Numbered from the stretch's first letter, positions 41,980 through 51,300 are shown. The stretch: DNA of 64,000 nt from Rhodoferax potami (GCF_032193805.1 NZ_JAVBIK010000001.1:1881001-1945000); one strand, 5' to 3'. Notes: generated from the sequence alone by a model not told the origin. A program made the numbers and translations.

Positions 41980-42546
41980 ATGGGCGTGATGTTTTGGGTG
42001 GTTTTGGCGGTCGCGGTGTTTTACTTGATCAGCCTCTACAACGGCCTGGTGGAGGTCAAAAACGCAGTGTCCAAAGCATGGGCCAACATCGATGTGCTGC
42101 TCAAACAGCGCCATGACGAGTTGCCCAAGCTGATCGACACCTGCAAGCAATACATGCAGCACGAGCAAGCCACCCTGGAGAAGGTAATTGCAGCCCGGGC
42201 CAAGGTGTCGAATGCGCGCGAGTCGCAAGACGTGGCCGCAGTGGGCCGGGCCGAGACCGGTTTGCGCAGCGGCCTGGGCCAGTTGTTTGCCCTGGCCGAG
42301 AGCTACCCCGACCTGAAAGCCAACGAGCAGTTTGTGCAACTGCAAGCGCGCATCAGCAGCCTGGAAAACAGCATCGCCGACCGGCGCGAGTTTTACAACG
42401 AGTCGGTCAATATCAACAACGTGCGCATCGAGCAGTTTCCCGGTGTGCTGGTGGCGCGACTCTTCAACTTCAAGGCGTTTGAACTGCTCAAGTTCACCGC
42501 CGAAGAACTCACCGACGTGGACGTCAGCGCCCGATTCAAAGCCTGA
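41980..42546 (+). CDS. LemA-family protein
   Basis: A 188-residue protein with one N-terminal membrane helix (VMFWVVLAVAVFYLISLYNG) and a long helical domain holding the family motif SKAWANIDVLLKQRHDELPKL and YPDLKANEQFVQLQARISSLE. The ATG at 41980 is favoured over the TTG at 41974 because AAGGGG is correctly spaced. It is followed 11 bases later by a GIDE-domain gene, a known type of pairing. The function of LemA is unsettled; membrane-envelope roles are proposed. Confidence 0.9.
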   Translation: MGVMFWVVLAVAVFYLISLYNGLVEVKNAVSKAWANIDVLLKQRHDELPKLIDTCKQYMQHEQATLEKVIAARAKVSNARESQDVAAVGRAETGLRSGLGQLFALAESYPDLKANEQFVQLQARISSLENSIADRREFYNESVNINNVRIEQFPGVLVARLFNFKAFELLKFTAEELTDVDVSARFKA

Positions 42547-42557
42547 GCGGGGGCGGC

Positions 42558-43469
42558 GTGGACTTGGGACTCACGGGCCTGCGCTGGGTGCGCAGCCAGA
42601 GCCTGAACGGCCTGCTGGCGGCAGCATATTCTGGCGCCGCCGGTGCAGCTTTTCACTTCGGGCCGGGGCGCGCGCAGCTCTGGTGCGTCGGGGCTGCCAG
42701 CGCCATCGGTTTGATGGCCTGGGGGGCCTCTCTGCGCCGTGCCCGGGCGATTGCCAATATCGCGACCTCGCGCATTGCCTCGGCAGCGCAGGGCTATGTG
42801 GAACTCCAGGGCCGCACCAGCACCACCGACCTGATTTACAGCCCGCTGACCCACAGTGCCTGCATCTGGTACCGCTACCGGATCTACGAGCGCAACAACA
42901 GCAAAGACGAATGGCGCGAAGTGGACAGCGGCGTGAGCAGCGCCACCTTTGACCTGCTCGACGGTAGCGGCAGTTGCACCATCGACCCCGACCATGCCGA
43001 GGTCATGGGAGCCGAGGTCGTGACCCGCTATGCCAACGAGCACAAGCATGTCGAAGAACTCTTGCACGGGGGCCGCACCTTGTATGCGCTGGGCGAATTC
43101 ATCACCATCGGCGGTGCCAACTCTGCATTGAGCTTGCGCGAAGACGTAAACGCCCTGCTCACCACCTGGAAACAAAACCCCACCGATCTGCACCGACGCT
43201 TCGACCTGAACCGCGACGGAGAGATTGACCTCCAGGAGTGGGAGCTGGCCCGCCGCCTGGCGGTGCGCACGGTAGAGCATGAACACCGCAACATCCGGGC
43301 CCAACCCGGTGTGCACATGCTGCGCGCCCCGCAGGATGGGCGCTTGTTTTTGCTCTCCCCTCTCTCGCCGCAGGCCCTGCGCCGGCGCTATCTACTGTGG
43401 AGCGCGTTGCACCTGAGTGTGTGCCTGGGCGCCGCCTATGTGGCGCTCAAATTGCTCCTGAAAGCATAG
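42558..43469 (+). CDS. Membrane protein with a GIDE (MUL1-like) domain and an EF-hand
   Basis: A 303-residue protein beginning at a GTG (42558). Two N-terminal helices (about residues 17-60) and one C-terminal helix (about 280-300) frame a GIDE-type domain containing ELQGRTSTTDLIYSPLTHSA, WYRYRIYER and FDLLDGSGSCTIDPDHAEV. The insert DLNRDGEIDLQEWE (about residues 217-230) is a textbook EF-hand loop. GIDE domains occur in the mitochondrial E3 ligase MUL1 but no RING is present here. Likely partner of LemA. Confidence 0.8.
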   Translation: MDLGLTGLRWVRSQSLNGLLAAAYSGAAGAAFHFGPGRAQLWCVGAASAIGLMAWGASLRRARAIANIATSRIASAAQGYVELQGRTSTTDLIYSPLTHSACIWYRYRIYERNNSKDEWREVDSGVSSATFDLLDGSGSCTIDPDHAEVMGAEVVTRYANEHKHVEELLHGGRTLYALGEFITIGGANSALSLREDVNALLTTWKQNPTDLHRRFDLNRDGEIDLQEWELARRLAVRTVEHEHRNIRAQPGVHMLRAPQDGRLFLLSPLSPQALRRRYLLWSALHLSVCLGAAYVALKLLLKA

Positions 43470-43511
43470 CAACTTGCTTACCCGGCCACGGGCAGGGCGT
43501 TCACGGAAAGG

Positions 43512-44258
43512 TCAAAGAACCGCGACCTCGGCAATCGCGTTGGCCATGTATTCGATCTTCTGCTGCATGTCGGCATTGGTATCTGCATGGCGCACCGCGA
43601 TGCTGCGAAAGACTTCGTGCACTTCCAAAAACGCATCCACAACGGCAGGGTCGAAGTGCGCGCCCCGCCCTTCGGTGATGATTTGCACCGCCCGGTCATG
43701 CGACACACCATCTTTGTAGACCTTGTTGCTGATGAGCGCATCAAACACGTCTGCCAGCGCCACAATGCGCGCCGACAGCGGAATCTGCTCCGCCCACAGG
43801 CCTTTGGGGTAGCCGGTGCCGTCCCATTTCTCCTGGTGGCACAGCGCCAACTCTTTGGCAACGGTCAACAAGGGCGATGCCCGGCCCAAGGTTTTCTCCG
43901 CCCGCACCAAGGCGTCGTGACCGAGCGTGGTGTGGGTGCGCATGATGGCGATTTCATCCGGCGTCAGGCGCCCGGGCTTGAGCAAGATCCGGTCGGGAAT
44001 GCCCACGGTGCCCATGTCGTACATCGGCACGCTGCCCGCAAGGGTCTCGACATACGCCGGTGTCAGTGTGTCGGCATAGGCAGGGTTCTTTTGCAGCTCG
44101 CCGCACAGGGCCCGCACATACTGCTGGACCCGGATGAGGTGGCTCTCGGTATCAGAGTCGCGCAACTCCGCCAGAGTGGCCAACGCAAACACCACGACCT
44201 GCGCGGCGTGCAAGGCTTCATGGACGTCGACTAGGGGAGCAGGGTTGGGTTCGGTCAT
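43512..44258 (-). CDS. HD-GYP-like protein with degenerate catalytic site
   Basis: A 248-residue protein resembling cyclic-di-GMP phosphodiesterases. The fold markers are present: ESHLIRVQQYV (H40), MRTHTTLGHDAL (H110), EKWDGTGYPKGL and ALADVFDALISNKVYKDG. The key HD pair is replaced by Y80-D81 (VPMYDMGTVGIPD) with K to T at 84, and the HHE motif is HQE (141-143). It may bind but not cut its ligand. The start at 44258 overlaps the stop of the methyltransferase gene, so the two are coupled. Confidence 0.8.
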   Translation of the reverse strand: MTEPNPAPLVDVHEALHAAQVVVFALATLAELRDSDTESHLIRVQQYVRALCGELQKNPAYADTLTPAYVETLAGSVPMYDMGTVGIPDRILLKPGRLTPDEIAIMRTHTTLGHDALVRAEKTLGRASPLLTVAKELALCHQEKWDGTGYPKGLWAEQIPLSARIVALADVFDALISNKVYKDGVSHDRAVQIITEGRGAHFDPAVVDAFLEVHEVFRSIAVRHADTNADMQQKIEYMANAIAEVAVL

Positions 44259-45034
44259 GCAATTTCTCCTGGTTGCAACGGCAGAGGCACTTGGTATAGC
44301 CACACCATTTTGCCACCCGGCCCGCGCCAATGGGCAACCGGCGCCGCGCTGGTGGCTTCAAATTCCAAACTCACCAGCCAAGTGCCGGGGCGCATGTCTG
44401 CATTGGCCTTGGCGACCGCGCGTGCCATGCTCTCCGGGCGCTGGAACACATAGACCATGTCATAGGTCGACCAGTTGGCCCGCCAGATGTCGCCCCGCGT
44501 CACACGCGCCCACGGGCAGCGCAGCCCGCACAGCAGGCGCAGGGGCCAGCTCCACTCCATGCCGTGCAGCTCGGCCTGCGGATAGGCTTGGCGCAGCGCC
44601 TGCAGGCCATGACCCAGGCCGCACCCGGCATCCAGCACATGGGCGCCCAGAGGCAGCGGTGCGTGGGCAGGCAACTCTTCAAGCGCGTTAGGCGGGGTGG
44701 GAAACAGCGGCGCATCGCGCCAGGCATTCACCGGGTAGACCAGCAACAGCAGCGCCAAGGGCAGCAACCAGGCCCAGGCCGGCAAGGACTCTGCGCCCAG
44801 GGTGGAGAGGCTCACCACCAGGGACAACGGAAAGCCCCCCGCGATCAGCAGGCGCCGCCACCAGGTGGGCCCCCACAGGCTGCAGGCCACGCCCAGCGCA
44901 CTGCTCAGGCCCAAGGCCCACGACAGCGCGACCCCCTCCCCCAGCAAGGCGCGAAAGAGCGCCCAGCAAGCAGCCCAGGCAAACACCGCAGGCAGCGGCC
45001 ATTGCCAATGGGCGGGATTGAGGCGGCGCATCAT
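44255..45034 (-). CDS. Membrane-tethered class I SAM-dependent methyltransferase
   Basis: A 259-residue protein. Three or four N-terminal helices (about residues 12-100) are followed by a Rossmann methyltransferase domain with VLDAGCGLGHGLQALRQAYP (motif I, near residue 135), GMEWSW after strand 2 and VTRGDIWRANW. The substrate is unknown. It is translated before, and overlapping, the HD-GYP-like gene, and a family A repeat separates it from parB. Confidence 0.82.
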   Translation of the reverse strand: MMRRLNPAHWQWPLPAVFAWAACWALFRALLGEGVALSWALGLSSALGVACSLWGPTWWRRLLIAGGFPLSLVVSLSTLGAESLPAWAWLLPLALLLLVYPVNAWRDAPLFPTPPNALEELPAHAPLPLGAHVLDAGCGLGHGLQALRQAYPQAELHGMEWSWPLRLLCGLRCPWARVTRGDIWRANWSTYDMVYVFQRPESMARAVAKANADMRPGTWLVSLEFEATSAAPVAHWRGPGGKMVWLYQVPLPLQPGEIA

Positions 45035-45037
45035 GTT

Positions 45038-45104
45038 TAATAGCCTAAAGAGCCTCTAGCGCTCGTGGAATATGCGCAGAATGCTCTTATTTTCATAGCG
45101 TATT
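45038..45104. repeat. Family A intergenic repeat
   Basis: AATAGCCTAAAGAGCCTCTA, then GCGCTCGTGGAATATGCGCA and ATGCTCTTATTTTCATAGCG match the repeat core in reverse orientation. It lies between the parB stop and the methyltransferase start. Confidence 0.6.
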
Positions 45105-45108
45105 GCGG

Positions 45109-46074
45109 TTAACGGTTGCCGCCGGGTGCCAGGCGGTCGATCAGGCCATTGAGCTCTTCGAGCGAACCGAACTGGATCACCACTTCGCCCATCTCTTCCA
45201 TGCGGCCGTGGCGTTTGACCCGCTTTTTGATGTGCACATCCACCTGCGCCATGAGCAGGTCGGAAAGCTCTTCCTCGACCCGCTTGATATCGCGCGATTT
45301 CTCTTTGGCCGGCTTTTGCGGGGTGAGCGAAAACTCGGCGCCCAGTTTCTTGACCAGGCTCTCGGCCTCGCGCACCGACATCTTTTTGGTGGCGATCTGG
45401 TTGGCCGCCGTGATCTGGGTGGCGCGGTCGAGTGCGAGCAAAGCACGGGCATGGCCCATGTCGATATCGCCAGCCATCAGCATGGTTTGCACCGGGTCGG
45501 CCAGGTTCAACAAACGCAGCAAATTGCTGGCAGCACTGCGCGAGCGGCCTACGGCTTGGGCTGCGGTTTCGTGGGTCAGGCCGAACTCTTTGATCAGGCG
45601 TTGCAGGCCCTGGGCCTCTTCGAGCGGGTTGAGGTCTTCACGCTGGATGTTCTCGATCAGCGCCATCGCGGCCGCAGCCTCGTTGGGAACATCGCGCACT
45701 AGCACCGGCACCTCGGTCAGGCCGGCTAACTTGGCGGCGCGGAAACGGCGCTCGCCGGCAATGATTTCATAAATGGCGCGCTTGCGGCCTTCGCCGATGT
45801 GGGGTGCCGCATCTGCCTCATCGAGCTTGCGCACCAGAATCGGCTGCATGATGCCCTGCGCCTTGATGGACTCGGCCAGCTCGTACAAAGCGCCCTCGTC
45901 CATGTGGGTGCGCGGCTGGTACACGCCGGCCACCATGTCGGCCAAAGGCAAGGTGCTGGGGGCAGTAGCAGTGGTGGTGCCCGTGGACTCGGTAGCAGGG
46001 GGTGCATCTACCACTTTGGGGCCGAGCAGAGCTTCGAGGCCCATGCCCAGGCCTTTGGGTTTTTTGGTGACCAT
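45109..46074 (-). CDS. parB: Chromosome-partitioning protein ParB
   Basis: CTPase DNA-binding protein that loads on parS sites and spreads to build the partition complex, 321 aa. The C-loop/arginine motif GERRFRAAKLAG (residues 107-118), ENIQREDLNPLEEAQG and the helix-turn-helix HETAAQAVGRSRSAASNLLR are clear; a C-terminal dimer domain follows. The ATG at 46074 (MVTKKPKGLGMGLEALLG) is the usual ParB start and has AAGGA upstream; the frame extends further, to 46116. Four parS sites lie 2-4 kb away. Confidence 0.95.
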   Translation of the reverse strand: MVTKKPKGLGMGLEALLGPKVVDAPPATESTGTTTATAPSTLPLADMVAGVYQPRTHMDEGALYELAESIKAQGIMQPILVRKLDEADAAPHIGEGRKRAIYEIIAGERRFRAAKLAGLTEVPVLVRDVPNEAAAAMALIENIQREDLNPLEEAQGLQRLIKEFGLTHETAAQAVGRSRSAASNLLRLLNLADPVQTMLMAGDIDMGHARALLALDRATQITAANQIATKKMSVREAESLVKKLGAEFSLTPQKPAKEKSRDIKRVEEELSDLLMAQVDVHIKKRVKRHGRMEEMGEVVIQFGSLEELNGLIDRLAPGGNR

Positions 46075-46117
46075 GTTCTTTTCCTTCTTGATATCGTGTG
46101 TAGTGGTTGCCGGCATA

Positions 46118-46663
46118 TCAGCCGACGCGCGCCATCAGCGCGTGCAGGCGGGCAATGCCCTCGGGCCAATCGCCCAGGCCGGAGTCGGCATTGAGGTGGC
46201 CGGCGTTGCCGCAGTCCACAAAATCAGCACCCCAAGCGCTGGCGAATTGCTGTGCCCGCTCGAAGGTGCAATACGGGTCATTGCGGCTGCCCAGCAGCTC
46301 AGCGGAAAACGGCAGTTTGTCCATCACCACTGGCCACCAGCTTTTAAGCGGGGCTTGCAACTCTTGGCGCTCCGGGTCGCCGGGGCCGACCAGAAACGCG
46401 GCTTTCACGCGGTGGGTATTTTGCGAATGCTGGGCCCAGGCGGCGGTAAGGATGCAACCCAGGCTGTGCGCTACCAGCACCACGGGTGTGGGCGCGGCCA
46501 GCACGGCTTCTTCCAGCTGCATCATCCAATCGCCCCGCAGGGGTTGCATCCAGTCGTGCTGCTGCACACGGGTGAAGCCGTGCAGCGCCTCCCAGCGGCT
46601 TTGCCAGTGGGCAGGGCCGGAGTTTTGCCAGCCGGGCAGAAGGAGGACAGTCGGGTTGGGCAT
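46118..46663 (-). CDS. RBBP9/YdeN-family alpha/beta hydrolase
   Basis: Serine hydrolase of 181 aa with nucleophile motif AHSLG (VVLVAHSLGCIL, Ser about residue 68), oxyanion-side LLPGWQNSGPAHWQ near the start and a C-terminal catalytic His in CGNAGHLNADSG. It sits between parA and parB, an arrangement I recall from other Comamonadaceae. Whether it has any link to partitioning is unknown. Confidence 0.9.
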   Translation of the reverse strand: MPNPTVLLLPGWQNSGPAHWQSRWEALHGFTRVQQHDWMQPLRGDWMMQLEEAVLAAPTPVVLVAHSLGCILTAAWAQHSQNTHRVKAAFLVGPGDPERQELQAPLKSWWPVVMDKLPFSAELLGSRNDPYCTFERAQQFASAWGADFVDCGNAGHLNADSGLGDWPEGIARLHALMARVG

Positions 46664-46736
46664 GGTTGCTATGAATTCAGGAGCTATTGGGGCAAAAAGC
46701 GTCTGGGCTGAAGGCGAATTTGGCTTGCAATGGCAT

Positions 46737-47522
46737 CTACATCACCTTGATGCGGTCCACCATCTCGTGCGCGAAGGTTAAAAAGGCCTGTGCCCCCTTG
46801 GACTGGGGATCAAACACCACGCCCGGCACCCCGTAACTGGGCGCCTCGGCCAGACGCACGTTGCGGGGGATGACGGTGTTGAACACCTTGTCGCCAAAGT
46901 GGGCGCGGAGCTGTTCGCTCACCTGCTGCTGGAGGGTAATGCGCGGGTCAAACATCACCCGCAGCAAACCGATGATTTGCAGGTCGTCGTTCAGGTTGGC
47001 TTTGACTTGCTTGATGGTGTTGACCAGATCGGTCAGCCCTTCGAGCGCAAAGTATTCGCACTGCATCGGCACGATGACGCCATGGGCACAGCACAAGCCG
47101 TTGAGGGTGAGCATGCTCAACGAGGGCGGGCAGTCGATGAGCACAAAGTCGTACTCCGCATCCACCACGGCCAGCGCTTGCTTGAGGCGGCGCTCGCGCC
47201 GCTCCAGCTCCACCATCTCGACCTCGGCACCGGCAAGCTCACGGTTGGCACCCAGAATGTCGTAGCTGCAGCCACCATCGATCAGCTTCTCGCTGCGGGT
47301 GCGGGCCTCTGCCACTGAGGCGGATTCCAGCAGCACGTCGTACACCGTGAGCTCTAGCTTGCGCTTATCTACGCCCGACCCCATGGTCGCATTGCCTTGG
47401 GGATCGAGGTCAATCATCAGCACGCGCTGGCCGACTTTGGCCAGTCCGGCCGCCAGGTTCACGGTAGTAGTGGTTTTGCCAACGCCACCTTTTTGGTTGG
47501 CAACGCAGAAAATTTTGGCCAT
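46737..47522 (-). CDS. parA: Chromosome-partitioning ATPase ParA
   Basis: ATPase that forms the gradient moving ParB-parS complexes, 261 aa. Deviant Walker A KGGVGKTTTT (residues 11-20), DLDPQGNATMG, DCPPSLSMLTLNGL and ALEGLTDLVNTI are all typical of the Soj/ParA family. The downstream genes are a hydrolase and parB; lysE precedes it by 45 bases. Confidence 0.95.
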   Translation of the reverse strand: MAKIFCVANQKGGVGKTTTTVNLAAGLAKVGQRVLMIDLDPQGNATMGSGVDKRKLELTVYDVLLESASVAEARTRSEKLIDGGCSYDILGANRELAGAEVEMVELERRERRLKQALAVVDAEYDFVLIDCPPSLSMLTLNGLCCAHGVIVPMQCEYFALEGLTDLVNTIKQVKANLNDDLQIIGLLRVMFDPRITLQQQVSEQLRAHFGDKVFNTVIPRNVRLAEAPSYGVPGVVFDPQSKGAQAFLTFAHEMVDRIKVM

Positions 47523-47567
47523 AGAGCGCTCAGGGTGAGAAAACAGAAAACCGGTTCAACGGGACTT

Positions 47568-48188
47568 TTATTTGGCCGACTGCAAGGCCAGGCGGATACC
47601 GAAGCCGACCAGAAACAGGCCCGCCAGCTTCTCGAGTACCCGCCCGATCATGGGGTTGGCGCGCACGCGCTCGGCGAGAAAGTGGGTCAGCAGCGTGGCG
47701 CCCAGCCCGTACAGAAATGTGAGGAAAGCGATAGTGGCCGCCATGAAGGCGTACGTCACCAAGCCTTGCTGGCTGGTGCGGTCCACAAACAGGGGGAAGA
47801 AGGCCATGTAAAACAAAATGGCCTTAGGGTTGAGCAAGGTGATCAGGAGCGCCTGGCGCAAGTAGTGGCCGGCCTTGATGTCGAGCACCGGTGCTGCGCC
47901 GGGTTTGGCCGTCAGCATTTTGAAGCCCAACCACCCGAGGTACGCGGCACCCGCCCACTGCACCGCGTGAAAGGCATCCGGATACGCTGCCAAGAGCGCT
48001 GCTACGCCAGCCACCGCAGACCACATGAGCACTTGGTCACCCAGAATCACACCCAGGGTTGCGGCCAGCCCGCCCTTGATGCCACCCTTGCTGGTGGACG
48101 TGACCAGCGCGAGATTGCCCGGGCCGGGGATCGCCAGAAACACGATGATGGTGATGACAAAGGTGCCGTAATCGGTGACGCCGAGCAT
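47568..48188 (-). CDS. LysE-family amino-acid exporter
   Basis: Six-helix exporter of the LysE/RhtB family, 206 aa. The N-terminal hallmark FLAIPGPGNLALVTSTSKGG and later LNPKAILFYMAFFPLFVD are present. It exports an amino acid or homoserine lactone-like compound; the substrate is not predictable. The gene lies directly upstream of parA on the same strand. Confidence 0.9.
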   Translation of the reverse strand: MLGVTDYGTFVITIIVFLAIPGPGNLALVTSTSKGGIKGGLAATLGVILGDQVLMWSAVAGVAALLAAYPDAFHAVQWAGAAYLGWLGFKMLTAKPGAAPVLDIKAGHYLRQALLITLLNPKAILFYMAFFPLFVDRTSQQGLVTYAFMAATIAFLTFLYGLGATLLTHFLAERVRANPMIGRVLEKLAGLFLVGFGIRLALQSAK

Positions 48189-48285
48189 GGGTTTTCTTTC
48201 GGGGGGAAGGCGTCGAGTTTACGTTGGAAACTTCGTGGCGGGCGTTGGGTTCAACCAAGCGGGCGATAGATAGGCAGCGGCGTGT

Positions 48286-48301
48286 TGTTTCACGTGAAAC
48301 C
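48286..48301. promoter_or_regulatory. parS site 1
   Basis: TGTTTCACGTGAAACC agrees with the bacterial parS consensus TGTTTCACGTGAAACA in 15 of 16 positions. It lies upstream of lysE-parA-parB. Confidence 0.93.
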
Positions 48302-48390
48302 TCTGGGACGCAGATTGCTTGCTGACGATGGTGCTGGGCTCGCGGTGCGGCAGGCACATGGACCATTGAGAGAACCAAGTACCTCGGCAG

Positions 48391-48480
48391 GTTGGGTGGG
48401 GTTACGCGTTTTGCGCAGGTCAAGGAGGAGCCCGCGCAGCGGGCGGGGGACACGGAGCAAAACGCGTAACCCCACCCAAC
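48391..48480. repeat. Large inverted repeat with 24-bp perfect arms beside parS
   Basis: 48391-48414 is the exact reverse complement of 48457-48480. The 42-base centre holds a second stem (GCCCGC/GCGGGC, 48430-48444). It can form a long hairpin in RNA or a cruciform in DNA. There is no T-run, so it is not a simple terminator. Confidence 0.85.
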
Positions 48481-48507
48481 CCTCACATCAAAGCGGAAAA
48501 CAAGGGC

Positions 48508-49197
48508 TTAGCCCACCACCCGCTTACACATCCGCATCCGCATCCACACAATGCACCGCTCCGCATCCAACCCCGGCACCACAAGTTGTTCCACGTGAAA
48601 CACCTCGACCGAAGCAGGCAATGCAGCCATTTCATCCGCAGGGTGCTTGCCCTTCATGCCCATCCACACGCCCTGCTCTGCCAAGGCTTTTTCAGACCAA
48701 GTCGTAAAGTCGACCAGGGATGCAAAAGCGCGCGAGCTCACCACATCGTAGGGTTCGCTCAAACTCTCTACCCGGGCATGAATGCCACGCAGGTTTGGCA
48801 ACTTCAAGGTCACCGCCACTTGCTGAATGAAGGCGGCCTTCTTGGCCACTGTGTCCACACAGTGCACCGTGATGTGGGGACAGCAAATCGCAATCACAAT
48901 ACCGGGCAAGCCAGCGCCGGAGCCCACATCCAGCAGGCGGGGCTTGTCACCACAAACACCTGCTGCCTGCTGCACAGCCAACTGTTTTTGCAACGGCGCA
49001 ATCGCTGCTAGGCTGTCAAACAGGTGGTGCGTCAGCATCTCGGCCGGATCGCGCACCGCTGTCAGGTTGTAGACCTTGGTCCACTTCTGGATCAAGCCCA
49101 TGTACTCCAGCAGCGCTGCCGACTGCGCAGGCTCCAAGGTGAGGGCTAGCGCCGCACAAGCCCGGTCCAGTTGCTCCGAATGCCCTACTCCGCTCAT
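48508..49197 (-). CDS. rsmG: 16S rRNA (guanine527-N7)-methyltransferase RsmG
   Basis: Methylates G527 of 16S rRNA, 229 aa. The SAM site [17 protein letters not shown] and the blocks [20 protein letters not shown] and [12 protein letters not shown] are diagnostic. ATGA overlap with the mnmG stop couples the two. The 3' part of the gene carries a parS site, read as VFHVEQ. The short Met/Arg-rich end ([10 protein letters not shown]) is unusual. Confidence 0.94.
   Translation of the reverse strand: MSGVGHSEQLDRACAALALTLEPAQSAALLEYMGLIQKWTKVYNLTAVRDPAEMLTHHLFDSLAAIAPLQKQLAVQQAAGVCGDKPRLLDVGSGAGLPGIVIAICCPHITVHCVDTVAKKAAFIQQVAVTLKLPNLRGIHARVESLSEPYDVVSSRAFASLVDFTTWSEKALAEQGVWMGMKGKHPADEMAALPASVEVFHVEQLVVPGLDAERCIVWMRMRMCKRVVG
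48587..48602. promoter_or_regulatory. parS site 2, inside rsmG
   Basis: TGTTCCACGTGAAACA, 15 of 16 with consensus, located within the rsmG coding region near its 3' end. Confidence 0.92.
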
Positions 49198-51251
49198 ACC
49201 GCCTCCGCCTTCTCCACAAAGCCGCGGAAGTTGCCTTTCCGGAGGTGAATCATCAACAACGAAATCGTCGCTGGGGTGATGCCCGACAAGCGGGAAGCCT
49301 GACCCAGCGTCTCCGGCTTGAACTTGCTCAAGCGCTGCCGTGCCTCAATACTCAGGGCGGTGACCTGCATGTAGTCGAGGTCTTCTGGCAAGCGGAGGTT
49401 TTCGTAGTGGGCGGCGCGTTCGACTTCATCTTTCTGACGATCGATGTAGCCGGAATATTTGGCCGCAATCTCCACCTGCTCCACAACAGCCGCCACAAAT
49501 GCCACCTCGGCCAGATCTGTCGCGGGCAGCCCCGCTGTTTCACGTGAAACAGTGTCCAGCAAATCACGGTTGGCGTATTTGCCATGGTCCAGTGACATCA
49601 AGCCGCCGTAACTCACATTCGGACGGCGCAGCAAGTCGGCAAGGTTGTATTCGTGTTCAATCGATTTACCCAACACGCGCTCGGATTCGTCGGCAGCCAG
49701 ATTGCGAGGGTTGACCCAGATACTACGCAGGCGCTCTGTTTCACGTGAAACAGCATCGCGCTTGCGGCAAAAGGCATCCCAACGCGCGTTGTCGACTAAG
49801 CCCAGCTCGCGGCCCACTTCGGTCAAACGGGCATCGGCATTGTCTTCACGCAGCTGCAGGCGGAACTCCGCCCGGCTGGTGAACATGCGGTAAGGCTCGG
49901 TCACGCCCTTGGTAATCAGGTCGTCCACCAGCACACCCAGATAGGCCTGGTCACGGCCGGGCAACCAGCTGCTACCGGTATAGCTAGCCGCACCGGCAGC
50001 ACTCAGCGCCACATTGCCGCCACCCATGGCGCGCACTTGCAGTGCCGCATTAATGCCTGCGAACATGCCTTGTGCCGCCGCTTCTTCATAGCCCGTAGTG
50101 CCGTTGATCTGGCCGGCAAAAAACAGGCCGCCGATCTGCCGTGTCTCGAAGCTGCTCTTGAGCGAGCGCGGGTCAAAGTAGTCGTACTCAATGGCGTAGC
50201 CGGGGCGCAGGATGTGCGCGTTCTCCAAGCTGGCGATGCTGCGCACCAACTCGTACTGAATATCAAACGGCAGGCTGGTGCTGATGCCGTTGGGGTAGTA
50301 CTCGTGGGTGGTCAGGCCTTCGGGTTCCAGAAAGATCTGGTGGCTGTCTTTGTCGGCAAAGCGGTTGATCTTGTCTTCCACGCTCGGGCAGTAGCGCGGG
50401 CCTACGCCCTCGATCTTGCCGGTGAACATCGGGCTGCGGTCAAACCCGCTGCGGATGATGTCGTGGGTGCGCTCGTTGGTGTGGGTGATCCAGCACGGCA
50501 CTTGCTGCGGGTGCATGGCGGTATTGCCCATGAAGCTCACCACCGGCATCACATCGCTCATGCCACCGGCCACACCATCGCCGGGCTGCTCGATGCATTT
50601 GCTGAAGTCGATGCTGCGGCCGTCAATGCGGGGCGGGGTGCCGGTCTTGAGGCGGCCTTGGGGCAGCTTCAATTCTTTGAGTCGGGCAGACAGCGACACG
50701 GCGGGCGGGTCCCCTGCCCGGCCGGCGGCGTAGTTGTTCAGACCCACATGGATCTTGCCGTCCAGGAAGGTGCCGGCGGTCAGCACCACGGTCTTGCCGC
50801 GGAACTGGATACCCACCTGGGTCACCGCACCCACCACACGGGCGCCGTCTCCGTCGCCCTCGACCATCAAATCGTCCACCGCTTGTTGGAACAGCCACAG
50901 GTTCGGCTGGTTCTCCAGCATCCGGCGGATGGCGGCCTTGTAGAGCACGCGGTCCGCCTGCGCGCGGGTCGCGCGCACTGCAGGGCCCTTGCTGCTGTTG
51001 AGAATACGGAACTGAATACCCGACTCGTCGGTGGCCAGCGCCATCGCACCGCCCATGGCATCCACCTCTTTGACGAGATGCCCTTTGCCGATACCACCAA
51101 TGCTGGGGTTGCAGCTCATCTGGCCCAAGGTCTCGATGTTGTGGGAGAGCAGCAGGGTTTTGCTGCCCATGCGGGCAGCGGCGAGCGCAGCTTCGGTGCC
51201 GGCATGGCCGCCGCCGACAACGATGACGTCGAATTCTTGTGGGTACAACAT
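49194..51251 (-). CDS. mnmG: tRNA uridine-5-carboxymethylaminomethyl enzyme MnmG (GidA)
   Basis: FAD enzyme that with MnmE modifies U34 of several tRNAs, 685 aa. N-terminal dinucleotide fold [20 protein letters not shown] (Met1 at 51251), FAD block [20 protein letters not shown], the hallmark [19 protein letters not shown] and [13 protein letters not shown] [16 protein letters not shown]. Two perfect parS sites are embedded and translated as DTVSRETAG and DAVSRETER. The start lacks a purine-rich site but agrees with the family. Confidence 0.95.
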   Translation of the reverse strand: MLYPQEFDVIVVGGGHAGTEAALAAARMGSKTLLLSHNIETLGQMSCNPSIGGIGKGHLVKEVDAMGGAMALATDESGIQFRILNSSKGPAVRATRAQADRVLYKAAIRRMLENQPNLWLFQQAVDDLMVEGDGDGARVVGAVTQVGIQFRGKTVVLTAGTFLDGKIHVGLNNYAAGRAGDPPAVSLSARLKELKLPQGRLKTGTPPRIDGRSIDFSKCIEQPGDGVAGGMSDVMPVVSFMGNTAMHPQQVPCWITHTNERTHDIIRSGFDRSPMFTGKIEGVGPRYCPSVEDKINRFADKDSHQIFLEPEGLTTHEYYPNGISTSLPFDIQYELVRSIASLENAHILRPGYAIEYDYFDPRSLKSSFETRQIGGLFFAGQINGTTGYEEAAAQGMFAGINAALQVRAMGGGNVALSAAGAASYTGSSWLPGRDQAYLGVLVDDLITKGVTEPYRMFTSRAEFRLQLREDNADARLTEVGRELGLVDNARWDAFCRKRDAVSRETERLRSIWVNPRNLAADESERVLGKSIEHEYNLADLLRRPNVSYGGLMSLDHGKYANRDLLDTVSRETAGLPATDLAEVAFVAAVVEQVEIAAKYSGYIDRQKDEVERAAHYENLRLPEDLDYMQVTALSIEARQRLSKFKPETLGQASRLSGITPATISLLMIHLRKGNFRGFVEKAEAV
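49536..49551. promoter_or_regulatory. parS site 3, inside mnmG
   Basis: TGTTTCACGTGAAACA, identical to the consensus at all 16 positions, within the mnmG coding region (peptide TVSRET). Confidence 0.95.
49737..49752. promoter_or_regulatory. parS site 4, inside mnmG
   Basis: TGTTTCACGTGAAACA, 16 of 16, about 200 bases from site 3 within mnmG (peptide AVSRET). Confidence 0.95.
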
Positions 51252-51300
51252 GGCAAGGGGGCGCAAGGGCGGACCACGGTGCGGGCCCGGCCGGCGCAAA

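Larger units (their letters stand above)
48189..48507. other. Gene-free stretch between lysE and rsmG
   Basis: No convincing gene. It holds one parS site (48286-48301) and a 90-base imperfect palindrome with 24-base perfect arms (48391-48480). The short open frames here arise from that palindrome, which reads similarly on both strands. Confidence 0.8.

Noticed and set aside
45109..51251. Replication origin inside the par region
   Set aside because: parS and mnmG suggest oriC is not far, but I saw no cluster of DnaA boxes, dnaA or rpmH in the window.
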